A stretch of 64,000 nucleotides of DNA from Opitutaceae bacterium (GCA_005792355.1 SXSC01000291.1:1-64000); one strand, 5' to 3'. Positions 15,509 to 24,490 are shown, counted from the first letter of the stretch. Program-made: numbers and translations. The notes: generated by a model from the sequence alone, not told the origin.

Positions 15509-16969
15509 TCAACCGCGGCTGCGGCGGCCGGCAGGGCGCAGGTTCTGGCGCAGCTCGTCGTGAAACTGCTGCGCGGCCGCCGCGAGGCGCCGCACGATCT
15601 CCGGATGTTGCTTCGCGCGGTCGAATTTCTCGCCGAGGTCGGCGCCGAGATCATAGAGCTCGCGAGCGGCAATTTTCCCATCCGCTCCGACGTTGAGCAC
15701 GAGTTTCCAGCGATCGTCGCGCACGCCGCGGTAATTGATCTGACCTTCCGGGCTGCCCCCAAGGTAATGAAAATACGGATGCGGACTGCGGGGCGTTTCG
15801 CCGGCGAGCAGCGGCCACAGATCCCGGCCATCGAGCACGCGGTCCGCCGGCACCGCGGCGCCGGCGAGCCGGGCGAAGGTGGGCAGGAGATCGATGTTGC
15901 CCGCCACCGCGTCGGTGCGCCGGGCCGCGGGAATTTTTCCCGGCCAGCGGAAAATCGCCGGCACGCGGACGCCGCCCTCCCACGTGGTGCCCTTGCCGTC
16001 GCGCAACGGTCCGGCCGAGCCACCGTCGATGCCGTAGCCGAGCCAGGGGCCGTTGTCGCTCGTGAAGACGACCAGCGTGTGTTCGTCGAGGCCGAGTTGT
16101 TTCAGGCGCGCCAGGATCTGGCCGACGCTCCAGTCGATCTCCATCAGCACGTCGCCGTAGAGGCCGCGCGCCGATTTTCCGGCAAACTTTTCGGAGACGA
16201 ACAGCGGTACGTGCGGCATGGCGTGGGCGAGGTAGAGAAAGAACGGCCGGTCACGTGGTGCGGAGATGAACTGCAGCGCGGTCTCGGTGTAGCGCGTCGT
16301 GAGCTGGCGCTGGTCGGGATTTTTTTCGATGACGGTTTCGTCGCGCATCAGCGGGAGATCATTAGGAAAGCCGCCGTTGGGCGGGTAGTAGGACTCCTGG
16401 CCGGAGTAGCCCGTGTAGGCGGCGCGCGCGCGGGTCGCCTGCATCAAGGCGTCCTCGTTTTCCCGGGGCGGCATCTTTGGATGGTAGCGCCACATATCGT
16501 TGGAGTAGGGCAGCCCGAAATAGGTGTCGAAACCCTGGCGGGTGGGCAGAAATTCCGGCGCATCGCCGAGGTGCCATTTGCCGATGGCCATCGTGGCGTA
16601 GCCGGCGACCCGGAGGACCTCAGCCACGGTCAGCTCGTTGGGATGGAGCCCGAAATTGGAATTGGGCGACGGATTGCGGGCATGGCCCACGCGCGCCGCG
16701 TAGGAGCCGGTCATCAACTGCGCGCGTGACGGCCCGCAAAACGTCGCGGCGTAGAAACTCGTGAAGCGCATGCCTTCGGCCGCCAGACGATCGAGATGCG
16801 GAGTCTCGATGTTGGGCGCGCCGTAGCTGCCGAGGTCGCCGTAGCCCTGGTCGTCGGTGAAGATGACAATGATGTTGGGTTGGACGGGCTTCGTTGTCGC
16901 AGCGGTGAGCGACGCGGCGCCGAGGGCGAGAGTGACGAGGAACGACAGCAAGAGGGGGCGGGATTTCAT
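15509..16969 (-). CDS. Exported sulfatase (type I, formylglycine-dependent)
   Basis: A 486-residue alkaline phosphatase-superfamily sulfatase. Residues 1-24 are a signal peptide (PLLLSFLVTLALGAASLTAA). The metal-binding FTDDQGYGDLGSYG lies at about 37-50 and the active-site motif CGPSRAQLMTG begins at Cys78, which must be converted to formylglycine by a maturation enzyme that is not in this window. GKWHLGD, the SDNGPWLGYG metal motif and the Lys of KGTTWEGG follow. Length is normal for an S1 family sulfatase of the arylsulfatase A type; substrates in related bacteria are sulfated polysaccharides. It is followed upstream on the same strand, about 100 bases away, by a second sulfatase gene. Confidence 0.94.
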   Translation of the reverse strand: MKSRPLLLSFLVTLALGAASLTAATTKPVQPNIIVIFTDDQGYGDLGSYGAPNIETPHLDRLAAEGMRFTSFYAATFCGPSRAQLMTGSYAARVGHARNPSPNSNFGLHPNELTVAEVLRVAGYATMAIGKWHLGDAPEFLPTRQGFDTYFGLPYSNDMWRYHPKMPPRENEDALMQATRARAAYTGYSGQESYYPPNGGFPNDLPLMRDETVIEKNPDQRQLTTRYTETALQFISAPRDRPFFLYLAHAMPHVPLFVSEKFAGKSARGLYGDVLMEIDWSVGQILARLKQLGLDEHTLVVFTSDNGPWLGYGIDGGSAGPLRDGKGTTWEGGVRVPAIFRWPGKIPAARRTDAVAGNIDLLPTFARLAGAAVPADRVLDGRDLWPLLAGETPRSPHPYFHYLGGSPEGQINYRGVRDDRWKLVLNVGADGKIAARELYDLGADLGEKFDRAKQHPEIVRRLAAAAQQFHDELRQNLRPAGRRSRG

Positions 16970-17070
16970 CAGAAAGGATTAATGGAGGCGGGGTGCCCTC
17001 ACCCCGTGGTTTGTTCAGAAATTTCGCGACGAGTACCGGGCATCGAGAATCGGGGTGCTCCGGCGTGGTT

Positions 17071-18633
17071 TCATGGCATCGGCGCGGTGCGGGGATCGGT
17101 GCGATGCTGCTGGAGCAGCGCGATAAGGCGGGCGGCCACCTCGGGGTGTTCGCGGACCACGTTTTTTGACTGCATGGGATCGGCTGCGAGATTGTAGAGC
17201 TGATCGGGTGGAGCGCCGGGCTTGATCTTGCCGTCGGCGGTGATGTCGCTGTTCGCGCGCTGGCTGAACGCCACGCTGCCGGGCCCGCCGCGGACGCCGC
17301 CGAAACCGCCGTCGCCCTGCGCACTGATATACACCCAGTGGCCGGATCGAATCGCGACGTTCTTTTGGGCAATAGGCTGGAGCACGAGGTGTTCGCGGAG
17401 GGGTTTCGCGGGACGGCCCGTCAGCGCCGGGAGAAGATTGATACTGTCGGGCCCCGCGGTGGCGCCGAGTGGCTGCCCGGTGATCGCCGCGAAGGTGGCG
17501 AGCAGGTCGAGGTTCGCGATGAGTTGATCGGAGGTCGTGTCCGCCGGGATTTTTCCTGGCCAGCGGGCGATGAACGGCACGCGATGGCCGCCTTCCCACG
17601 CGCCGAATTTGTAGCCGAGCAGCTCGCCGTTGAGCCGATGCCCGGCGCGCCACGCCTCCTGGCCGCCCTCGTTGAGCATGCCGCCGTTGTCGCTGGTGAA
17701 GATGACGAGCGTGTTGTCGGTAAGCTTGAGTTCATCGAGGGTCGCCAGGATTTCGCCGACCATCCAGTCGAGTTCGTGGATGAAGTCACCGTAGCGCCCG
17801 CACTCGCTCGTGCCCTGGAAGCGCGGATGCGGCGTGAACGGATGGTGAATCTGGGGCGTCGCGAAATAGAGGAAGAACGGCGTGCCGCGCTTTTCGCGAA
17901 TCCACGCCACGGCCTTCCGGGTGAGGACGGTGCCGAGTTGCTCGTCCTGGTAGAGATCGTGGGCCGCCTTGGCCCCGGACATCGCCTGGGCCTCGATGAT
18001 TTTTTCGGGGAAGAGCTTGGTGGGCGGCACGCCGCCGAACACCAGCGGATCGGCGGGGTCGAGCCCGAGCACGCGATGATTCTCGACCCACACGTACGGC
18101 GCATGGCTGTTCACCGTCGGGATGCCGAAATAGTAATCGAAGCCGAGTTCGAGCGGGCCGGGCTTCAGCTCGCCGTTCCAGTCCGGGGTCTTGGTGCCGA
18201 AGCCGAGGTGCCATTTGCCGAGCACGGCGGTGGCGTAGTCTTTTCGTTTCAGTGAACTCGCGAGCGTGGTTTTGGCCGGGTCGATGATGAGACCGATGCG
18301 TCCGAAGATCGGCCCCCAGTTGTTGATTCGAAACGGATACTCACCGGTGAGGAGCGCGTAACGCGAAGGGGTGCAGGCGGCGGACGCGGAATGGGCGTCG
18401 GTGAAGCGCCGGCCCTCGCGCGCGAGACGATCGATGTGGGGCGTCTTCACTTTCGTCGCGCCGTAGCAGCCGACATCGCCGTAGCCGAGGTCGTCGGTGT
18501 AGATGAGGACGATGTTGGGGCGGTCGGTCGTCGCGGTGCCGGCGCGCATTTCCGCCGCGGCCAGGCCCGTGGCCGTGAGCAGGAGCGGGAGGAGGAGGGA
18601 GGCCGCGGGCGGGCGGAGTGGGGAAAATTTCAT
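17071..18633 (-). CDS. Exported sulfatase (type I, formylglycine-dependent)
   Basis: A 520-residue sulfatase. A signal peptide covers residues 1 to about 27 (SLLLPLLLTATGLAAA). YTDDLGYGDVGCYG is the first metal site; the active-site motif CTPSRYALLTG begins at Cys87; GKWHLGFG and FTSDNGGMLNEGG follow, with EGGHRVPFIARWPGKI near residue 350. It should hydrolyse a sulfate ester in the periplasm or outside the cell. It is the first gene of a likely two-gene unit with the sulfatase at 15509. The pair share the fold but differ enough in length and loops to suggest different sulfate positions or sugars, which is inference. Confidence 0.94.
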   Translation of the reverse strand: MKFSPLRPPAASLLLPLLLTATGLAAAEMRAGTATTDRPNIVLIYTDDLGYGDVGCYGATKVKTPHIDRLAREGRRFTDAHSASAACTPSRYALLTGEYPFRINNWGPIFGRIGLIIDPAKTTLASSLKRKDYATAVLGKWHLGFGTKTPDWNGELKPGPLELGFDYYFGIPTVNSHAPYVWVENHRVLGLDPADPLVFGGVPPTKLFPEKIIEAQAMSGAKAAHDLYQDEQLGTVLTRKAVAWIREKRGTPFFLYFATPQIHHPFTPHPRFQGTSECGRYGDFIHELDWMVGEILATLDELKLTDNTLVIFTSDNGGMLNEGGQEAWRAGHRLNGELLGYKFGAWEGGHRVPFIARWPGKIPADTTSDQLIANLDLLATFAAITGQPLGATAGPDSINLLPALTGRPAKPLREHLVLQPIAQKNVAIRSGHWVYISAQGDGGFGGVRGGPGSVAFSQRANSDITADGKIKPGAPPDQLYNLAADPMQSKNVVREHPEVAARLIALLQQHRTDPRTAPMP

Positions 18634-18961
18634 GGGGGTGGGGGGAACTCGGCGGTTAATCTGACGACCTCACGACGAGAGAAATACTCTGCACGAGCCC
18701 CGCGCCGGGATCGAGTCTGGGCTCACGCGAAGGCGCGAAGTACGCAAAGCCCACGCTGGGCTGGTGTGCAAGGGAAAGCGGTTCCACTCTTCGATCACGC
18801 GGGTCCTGATACGCTTTCCCAAGTGAGCGAATTTCGTCGATCCGAGATGCTTGTGCCGTTGCCGCTTACCGACGGCCAGCCGGTCCGGGAGTCATGCCGA
18901 GCTCGGACCCTCACGGAATTGCGCCACCAATTCGGTGCGGTGTTCGGCTTGGTTGGAAGCA

Positions 18962-19019
18962 GGAGCGGCTTTACGCCGCGATGGGTTGGCCCGACGATCC
19001 ATCGCGGGGTAAACCCGAA
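18962..19019. repeat. Palindromic repeat, family A (copy 4)
   Basis: Left unit GGAGCGGCTTTACGCCGCGA, right unit CATCGCGGGGTAAACCCG, same spacing as copies 1 and 3. Its downstream flank (GAATGGCGC) resembles copy 1 (GGATGGCGC), whereas copy 3 continues into GCTCC. Confidence 0.85.
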
Positions 19020-19088
19020 TGGCGCTGAAGTTTTTCCGGGCGACGATAGCTGTTACGATGGCAATTCTCGCGGTCGACAGGGACTTTT

Positions 19089-19157
19089 GGCAAAGGAATG
19101 GGTGGCAGGGGAATGAAACGTCGGCGGATTTTTTCCTCTGCCACCCATTCCTTTGCC
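19089..19157. repeat. Long hairpin repeat, family E
   Basis: Inverted arms of about 24 bases: GGCAAAGGAATGGGTGGCAG plus GGGA at 19089-19112, and its complement ending CCATTCCTTTGCC at 19134-19157, with 21 bases between. A single-arm relative, GGCAAAGGAATCGGTGGCAG, is at 56631-56658. Confidence 0.85.
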
Positions 19158-19537
19158 ATCCTGCCCCACCGCCGAAAGCGAACCCGCAACCTCCAGGGAA
19201 AGACCGTGAGCCTGGCCGCCTCCCGGGCGCAATCCGTGTTGCTCGCCGCAGCCATCGCCAGCTCGCTCACGGTGCAGACCTTGCTCAGAGCGAAGCAGCC
19301 GGTAAGCCGCGGCATGCACTTCACGACTCTGGCAGACACACAACGCCGCAAGCGCCTCCGGAAGAAATTCCTCGGGATTACTTAGGCGCCATCCGGGTAA
19401 ACCCGCTCCAACAGTTTCCGGCAAATGCCCCGGCGCGTGCGGCGGGGATGTTTGCTTCGCGTCTTCGCGTGAGCCGAGATCGATCCATTTCGATCACCGC
19501 GGCGGTGTGCTTGAAAGAACTTTGAAAACCCCTGTTT

Positions 19538-20482
19538 TCAGGACGCGCCAACCAGGCGTTCAATCAACTCCTCCACCGGGGGATTCTTCGCCAGCGCATC
19601 TTTCCAAGCGTTCGGAATCGCGTCGCTGCCCAACCAGACGCCGGCCAGCCCTCCGGCGACGCATCCAGTGGTGTCAGTATCGCCACCCAAATTTACGGCT
19701 CGGAGGACGATTTCGCTGAACGAGCCCCCCTGCTGCAGACACCAGAGCGCCGCTTCCAGCGTATCAATTACGTAGCCACCGCTGCTGATTTCCTGACGGC
19801 TCAAATGAGCCAAATTACCGTCGAGCAACCGCTCGAAATGCGGACGTTCGGCGGGAAATCGCCGGAGGATTGCGCCCAAGGTTTCAGCGCCAGCCGAGCC
19901 CGCCGATTCCGGCGACGCGCCTTGCATGAGATGCCGCGCGACGAGGCAGTAGCAGGCGCAAGCGAGTTGGCTCCGCGCGTGACGGTGCGTGATGGCGGAC
20001 CAACCCATCGCATGGTCGGCCACGATTTCGGGAGAGTCGTTCCAGAACCGCAGGGCGACGGGCAGAATCCGCATGAGCGAACCGTTGCCGTTGTCGGAAT
20101 CACCCGTGCCGCCCGCGACCGCGGCCGGCGTGCCGGCGGCGATTCGCCCAAGAGCGGCGCCGGTGGCATTGCCAATGTCGAAGACTTTGCCCCGAACGGC
20201 CCAGTGACCTTCGTGCTTCCAGCGGACGTACAACTGCCCCGCGAGGTCCACGCTGGGATTTTCGAGCAGACTTTCGGCGGTGCACAACAAGAGGGCTCCG
20301 TCGTCAGACCAGGTGCCCGCGGGCTGATTCCAAGTGCCAAAGGCCCGCATGTCGTTCACCGGATCGGAGTCGCGGTCACGACGCGAGGAGAACTCCACCG
20401 GGACCCCCAGCGCGTCTCCCACCAGCGCGCCCATGATTCCCCCGACGATCCGATCTCGGCGACTGGGAGAGGGTGATTTCAT
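19538..20482 (-). CDS. ADP-ribosylglycohydrolase family protein
   Basis: A 314-residue protein of the ADP-ribosylglycohydrolase (DraG/ARH) family, whose members remove ADP-ribose from proteins or related substrates using two Mg ions. The N-terminal GIMGALVGDALGVPVEF, the metal-binding GTWSDDGALLLC (family pattern T-x-D/S-D), GNGSLMRILPVAL, and the C-terminal NLGGDTDTTGCVAGGLAG (second metal site) are all present and in order. Length is typical. ATG at 20482 is chosen over the longer reading from 20530 because family homology begins directly after it. It is divergent from the nitroreductase gene. There is no nearby ADP-ribosyltransferase to define the target. Confidence 0.93.
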   Translation of the reverse strand: MKSPSPSRRDRIVGGIMGALVGDALGVPVEFSSRRDRDSDPVNDMRAFGTWNQPAGTWSDDGALLLCTAESLLENPSVDLAGQLYVRWKHEGHWAVRGKVFDIGNATGAALGRIAAGTPAAVAGGTGDSDNGNGSLMRILPVALRFWNDSPEIVADHAMGWSAITHRHARSQLACACYCLVARHLMQGASPESAGSAGAETLGAILRRFPAERPHFERLLDGNLAHLSRQEISSGGYVIDTLEAALWCLQQGGSFSEIVLRAVNLGGDTDTTGCVAGGLAGVWLGSDAIPNAWKDALAKNPPVEELIERLVGAS

Positions 20483-20682
20483 GGCGGTTCGAACGACGAC
20501 GTTGAGGAGAGTGTAACGCGGATGCGCCACGGGGAGGGAGCGAAACGAGTGGGCGGCGGTGGTGCGAGTCTCAACGTGGCGTGTGCGATTCGCGCAAGCA
20601 TGAGCTTTGGTCCGCTGATTTCACGCTCCGTTTCGGAGAAAAAAGCGCGACAGTCACCGCTGGCTGCAACAGCGTGCCTCGC

Positions 20683-21345
20683 ATGGATGCCCCGATGATT
20701 TCCCTCGGTTACACGCGGCGGCCGGAAGCGGAGATGACGGCGGCAGCGGAGACGTTTCTGGCCGAGCTGCGTCGTCGCCGGACCGTGCGTGATTTCTCGC
20801 CCGACCCCGTGCCCCGGCAAATCGTCGCCCTGGCCCTGCGCGCGGCGGGCACGGCACCGAGCGGGGCCAACTTGCAGCCGTGGCATTTTGTCGCGGTGTC
20901 CGACCCCGCGGTGAAGCGCCGGATTCGCGCGGCGGCGGAGGCGGAGGAACGGGAATTCTATGGGCACCGCGCTCCGGCGGAATGGCGCGAAGTGTTGGCG
21001 CCGCTGGGCACCGGACCGGAGAAGCCCTTTTTGGAAACCGCACCGTGGTTGATCGCGATTTTCGCCGTGAACGCGTACGACACACCGGACGGTCGGCGCC
21101 GGCAGACGTATTATCCCAAGGAATCGGTGGGTATCGCGACCGGTTTTCTGATCGCCGCGTTGCACGCGGCCGGGCTCGTCACGCTGACGCACACGCCGAG
21201 CCCGATGGCGTTTCTCAACGACATCCTCGGCCGCCCCACGACGGAAAAACCATTTCTCCTGCTCGTCGTCGGCTACCCCGCGGCGGGCGCGCAGGTGCCG
21301 GCCATCACGAAAAAATCGCTGGAGGAGATTGCGACCTGGGTGTAG
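20683..21345 (+). CDS. Nitroreductase family protein
   Basis: A 220-residue FMN-dependent oxidoreductase of the nitroreductase superfamily. Visible are [16 protein letters not shown] (FMN phosphate binding), [16 protein letters not shown], and the C-terminal [19 protein letters not shown] with [16 protein letters not shown]. The overall arrangement resembles the subgroup containing iodotyrosine deiodinase and related flavoproteins more than the NfsB type; this is a pattern judgement. ATG at 20683 is chosen; an upstream GTG at 20581 would add 34 residues without family resemblance. The next in-frame ATG is at 20695. Substrate unknown. Confidence 0.9.
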   Translation: MDAPMISLGYTRRPEAEMTAAAETFLAELRRRRTVRDFSPDPVPRQIVALALRAAGTAPSGANLQPWHFVAVSDPAVKRRIRAAAEAEEREFYGHRAPAEWREVLAPLGTGPEKPFLETAPWLIAIFAVNAYDTPDGRRRQTYYPKESVGIATGFLIAALHAAGLVTLTHTPSPMAFLNDILGRPTTEKPFLLLVVGYPAAGAQVPAITKKSLEEIATWV

Positions 21346-21708
21346 GCCCGCATTTTTCGCAACGCAGCGGCCGCAACCAAAGATTTCCCAAATCCTCGCA
21401 ACCGGGATCGACGTGAAGCGATCTCGGCCGGCCGCAGCCAGGGGGACACTTGCTAACGACAAGATTGACCATGGCTCGATTCGTCCCCTCCGGCTGGTCC
21501 GGAATTGCATCATTTTGCCTCCAGGATCTTGCCCCGGATTGGCTCCGCCTGGAGCGGCAGGATGATGCAGGGCAAAACCGATGAAGACATCGGATGGCCC
21601 GCTCACCCGTGAAATAGTATGGCGCATGCACGTGAATTCACGCAGGATGCGAGCACGAGTTCCGCCCGCGCGTGGCCACGGACGCGACGGCCGTTCAACC
21701 TCACGCCA
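21346..21708. other. Intergenic stretch with two hairpin repeats
   Basis: No gene is convincing. Bases 21507-21568 form an inverted repeat (GCATCATTTTGCC with TCCAGG, against CCTGGAGCGGCAGGATGATG). At 21574-21589 is a small hairpin CCGATG-AAGA-CATCGG related to the family H unit at 53526-53552. Bases 21347-21357 (GCCCGCATTTT) resemble the arm of the inverted repeat at 44623. Confidence 0.65.
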
Positions 21709-22392
21709 ATGCCGTCGACCCCGCAACGAAGCGCCCAAATTTTCCCCCTGGCGGGTACGATTTCGCCAAAACTGGCCGAGGAGCTGGCGTCCGGAAGGGG
21801 GAAGTACTCGCGATGGACGATCCTCCTGGATGCTGGCACGCTGGAAGCCCTGTTGTTGGCGATTGGGGAGTTCGGCGAGCGCTGGGGAACAGCGAGTCGC
21901 CTGACGGGGCTGCCCCTGGTACCGCAGTTCTATCCACATTCGATGGATGAAAGACGGATGCGAGATGCCTTGGAAACCATGGCGAGAATCCAGTCGAGCA
22001 CCGGGATGAACTCACCGGAATTCTCGCTCGGGTTCTCGTCGCCTCTGTTGTCGGAGCAGGTTCCGGCCTTCTCCCGGGAATTTCGAGACCGTCTCGCCAA
22101 CGGCGCCCACACCGCTTGGGCGCAGGATCTTGACGAGCGCAGGCTCGGCGCCCTCCTGTGGATCGTCGCTGAATATGGGATCCGGGTTTCCCCCTTTGGC
22201 GGCCCGAACCGGTCGGAATACCCGCCTCCCAACTTCGACGCAGAACCAGCGGTCACGCAGCCGATGCGTGCAGCACTCCGGCTGATTGTCAGGCTCTACC
22301 GGGGAGAACCGATGACCGCGGCCGAGGTCAGTCGTCGGATCAAAGATCCGGATTGCCCGCCGGCTGCGCCGCGTACGGACCAACGGGAGTGA
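21709..22392 (+). CDS. Uncharacterised protein with an apparent internal duplication
   Basis: A 227-residue protein that I do not recognise. It appears to contain two similar helical segments: WTILLDAGTLEALLLAIGEF (about residues 36-55) and WAQDLDERRLGALLWIVAEY (about 138-157). Between them lies a Pro/Phe/Ser-rich stretch. No signal peptide or membrane helix is evident, so it is probably cytoplasmic. ATG at 21709 is preferred over 21619, because the extra 30 residues are low-complexity and lack similarity to the rest. Coding evidence is moderate: the frame is long, the composition protein-like, and no overlapping alternative is better. It is isolated between repeat-rich gaps. Confidence 0.55.
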   Translation: MPSTPQRSAQIFPLAGTISPKLAEELASGRGKYSRWTILLDAGTLEALLLAIGEFGERWGTASRLTGLPLVPQFYPHSMDERRMRDALETMARIQSSTGMNSPEFSLGFSSPLLSEQVPAFSREFRDRLANGAHTAWAQDLDERRLGALLWIVAEYGIRVSPFGGPNRSEYPPPNFDAEPAVTQPMRAALRLIVRLYRGEPMTAAEVSRRIKDPDCPPAAPRTDQRE

Positions 22393-22497
22393 GTTTGCCC
22401 GAAATGCGAAAAGCGGACCGTGTTCGATGGTCCGATTCACCCCGCCGAATACGTCTACACGACGACGGAACCCGCGCACCGGATCGGGCTTCAATCT

Positions 22498-22700
22498 GTC
22501 CGCATCGTGCAGTTCTGCGACGATTGCAGAAATCTTATACCGAGCGAAACGACAGTTTGACAATCGGGCATCGGTCATCGGGCAACTTGAAATTGGAAAA
22601 CTCGTTCTGGTCTCCCAATGACAGATTGAAAATGCCCGATGCCCGATTTCACGATCTCCGAAAATCTTCGGTTGCGGTTGCCGCGTTGGGAAATCTTCGG
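22498..22700. repeat. Dispersed repeat families C and B (copy 2)
   Basis: Begins with GTCCGCATCGTGCAGTTCTG (family C), then a 45-base link, and then family B with paired ends: ATCGGGCATCGGTCATCGGG (22563-22582) against AATGCCCGATGCCCGATTTC (22631-22650). The right flank GGTTGCCGCGTTGGGAAATC runs into the 3' end of the small CxxC protein gene on the other strand. Confidence 0.85.
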
Positions 22701-22858
22701 GCTAGGTGCCACTGGCCGCACAACGGGCACCGGTAGGCCGTGCTCTGTCGTTCCACCCCAGCAAGCAGGGCGGCATCGAGCGCATCGCCCGCGGACCGGT
22801 AGCGGCGCTTGCGGCCGCAGACGTGGTGGCGTTCCTCGCGGGTGGGGCGCTTCATCAT
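22649..22858 (-). CDS. Small CxxC zinc-binding-type protein
   Basis: A 69-residue protein with the pattern KRRYRSAGDALDAALLAG followed by YRCPLCGQWHLARR. The arrangement of basic helix, C-x2-C and W-H resembles a widespread family of small uncharacterised proteins that probably bind one zinc ion. The last 15 or so codons (RRFPNAATATEDFRRS) coincide with the edge of a family B repeat, so the C-terminus may have been replaced by repeat DNA. It follows the double ribbon-helix-helix gene by 44 bases on the same strand and is probably co-transcribed. Function unknown; a role as a toxin partner is only a possibility. Confidence 0.6.
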   Translation of the reverse strand: MMKRPTREERHHVCGRKRRYRSAGDALDAALLAGVERQSTAYRCPLCGQWHLARRFPNAATATEDFRRS

Positions 22859-22902
22859 CGGCTCCGGTTGCCGGAGTCAGCCGGCCCACCGGGCCCAAAC
22901 GC

Positions 22903-23199
22903 TCACGGCCTTCGTTTCGCCGGGACGGCATCCAGCGCCGCCCGAATGATGGCTCCAACACTCACGTCGTTGGCTTTGGCAATTCGCTTCAGCTGCTTGC
23001 GTGTGGCGGAATCGATGCGCACAGAAATCTGGATACGCGGCTCTTCGTCGCGGCGGAAGCCGCTCAGGTCGAATTTCGCGAGCGCCATCCGAATGGCCTC
23101 ACTCGCGGTACGGAGGGCGTGGGCCACACGGATGGCCTCGATTTTCTCGTTGAGGGAGGCCGGCAGGTCGATCGTCAGGGGAGCGGAAGTGGGTTTCAT
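22903..23199 (-). CDS. Protein with two ribbon-helix-helix DNA-binding domains
   Basis: A 98-residue protein built from two ribbon-helix-helix units. The first is APLTIDLPASLNEKIEAIRV with TASEAIRMALAKFD (about residues 6-45); the second is PRIQISVRIDSATRKQLKRI with VSVGAIIRAALDAV (about 54-93). Each has the beta-strand, helix, turn, helix pattern of the MetJ/Arc/CopG fold. One chain with two units could bind DNA as an intramolecular pair. ATG at 23199 is chosen over TTG at 23214. Such proteins are often antitoxins or autorepressors; the small CxxC gene immediately downstream is the only partner. Confidence 0.75.
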   Translation of the reverse strand: MKPTSAPLTIDLPASLNEKIEAIRVAHALRTASEAIRMALAKFDLSGFRRDEEPRIQISVRIDSATRKQLKRIAKANDVSVGAIIRAALDAVPAKRRP

Positions 23200-23346
23200 G
23201 CGGGAGCAGGGCAACTGATCGGGCGTGGCTTGTCCAGTGTGAGTTCAGCGGGAGATGCCCGACCTGCCAGCTCGGTTGCTGCGCAGCGCGGCCCTCCGAA
23301 AATGGATGGCTGGAAGCGCTCGCGGCCCCGTCAGCTCGAAAAAGAT

Positions 23347-24258
23347 TCAGCTGCGCCACTGCAGATGGTGCCGGTGGCCGTGGGCGGCGTGCGCGGTGTC
23401 GTGGGCGCGCAGCTCGAGGCGGGCACCGTTCGTCTCGAGGTGGGCCATGACCCAGCCGGTCGGTTGCACCGGGTCGAAGGGATACGAGGTGGCCGGCAGA
23501 TTGATCAGGTGGATGCCGCTCTCGTCCGGCACCACGCTCCAGCGGTGCGAGTGGCCGAAGAGGTACGCCTTCACCTGGCGCCGCGGCCGCAGAATTTCAA
23601 AAAACGCCTCCGTTTCGGTGAGCCCGTTCTTGTTTCCGCCCGTGCCGGGATTGTGATGGACCATCACCAGCGCGGGCTTGTCGGCATGGGCGTCGAGCGA
23701 TTTTGCGAGCCAGGCGAGTTGCGCCGCGCCGAGGACACCGGGGGTGACATTGGTCCGGTCGAGCGAATCGAGCACGAACCAGTTCGCGCGGGCCGATTGC
23801 ACGATGGCAACCTGCTTGGCGCCGACGGGGGCGGTCACGCGCTTGTCCTGGTGCAGCGCCGTCCAGAAATTTTCGCGGTGATCGTGATTGCCGAGAGCAA
23901 GGTGCAGCGGAATGCCCGCGGCGCGCAGCGGCCAGAGAAGTTCGGCCAGCGTGGCGTAGTCGCCGGGTTCCCCCGAGTTGAGCGAAAGGTCGCCGTTGAC
24001 GAGCGCGCCCGCCGGTTTTTTCTCCCAGGCGAGCACCTCCTGCACGACGGTGCTGAGCCGGTCGGTGGGGTTGATCTCCCGGGCGATTTTCGCGCGGTCG
24101 GCGGCAATATGCGAATCGGATAACAGCGCCCAGCTGTGCGGGTCGGCGGGGCGGGCCGCGGCGGCGAAGAGGTGGCGGGAGAGGAGCAGCGCGGCACCGC
24201 CAGTGAGCGAGCGACCGAGGAATTGACGGCGGGAGAGAGGCGGCAGGTGGAAGGGCAT
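23347..24258 (-). CDS. Tat-exported metallophosphoesterase
   Basis: A 303-residue calcineurin-like phosphoesterase. The N-terminus carries a twin-arginine signal (LSRRQFLGRSLTGGAALLLS) ending near residue 33, so it is probably folded before export. The metal-binding motifs appear in order: LLSDSHIA, VNGDLSLNSG, LALGNHDHRENF, VMVHHNPGTGGN and YLFGHSHRW. ATG at 24258 puts the twin arginines at residues 10-11; the longer reading from 24330 adds a low-complexity N-terminus. Substrate unknown: nucleotides, phosphodiesters or phospholipid head groups are all possible for this family. Confidence 0.9.
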   Translation of the reverse strand: MPFHLPPLSRRQFLGRSLTGGAALLLSRHLFAAAARPADPHSWALLSDSHIAADRAKIAREINPTDRLSTVVQEVLAWEKKPAGALVNGDLSLNSGEPGDYATLAELLWPLRAAGIPLHLALGNHDHRENFWTALHQDKRVTAPVGAKQVAIVQSARANWFVLDSLDRTNVTPGVLGAAQLAWLAKSLDAHADKPALVMVHHNPGTGGNKNGLTETEAFFEILRPRRQVKAYLFGHSHRWSVVPDESGIHLINLPATSYPFDPVQPTGWVMAHLETNGARLELRAHDTAHAAHGHRHHLQWRS

Positions 24259-24334
24259 GGAGGGGAGCGTGAGATTGAAAGGGAGGGTGGGAGGGAAGGC
24301 GAAAGGGAAACTGGGCTGGGATCGATCCACTTCG

Positions 24335-24490
24335 TCCCGGTCTGCGACGATTTAGGAATTCTTTAAATCGGGCAACGGCGCATCGGTCATCGGGAAATTG
24401 TGAAGCTTCGTTCGGCACTGGCAAATGACCGATTGCAGATGACCGATGACCGATTTCAAGATTTTCCCAACCCTTGAGTTGCGGTCTCTG
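24335..24490. repeat. Dispersed repeat family B (copy 3)
   Basis: Leader GGTCTGCGACGATTTAGGAA, then CGCATCGGTCATCGGG (24378-24393) and the paired end CAGATGACCGATGACCGATT (24435-24454), followed by TTCAAGATTTTCCCAACCC. The inner part differs from copies 1 and 2, but the ends and order agree. Confidence 0.8.

Larger units (their letters stand above)
18634..19537. other. Gene-poor 0.9 kb gap filled with palindromic repeats
   Basis: I find no gene. It holds a family A palindrome (18962-19019, leader GTTCGGCTTGGTTGG), a strong family E hairpin (19089-19157) and a half family A flank (19385-19430, GTAAACCCGCTCC then CAGTTTCCGGCAAATGCC). The stretch 18660-18940 contains nothing I can identify. The open frames here read through the repeats and have no family resemblance. 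Confidence 0.7.

Noticed and set aside
15509-18633. A sulfatase maturation gene within the sulfatase clusters
   Set aside because: No radical SAM or FGE-like gene is adjacent to any of the four sulfatases; the only radical SAM gene here, at 895, follows YgiQ signatures rather than the anaerobic maturase pattern.
18962-19430. A CRISPR array from the closely spaced repeats
   Set aside because: The units are palindromes of different families with irregular spacing, and no spacer/repeat periodicity or cas gene is present.
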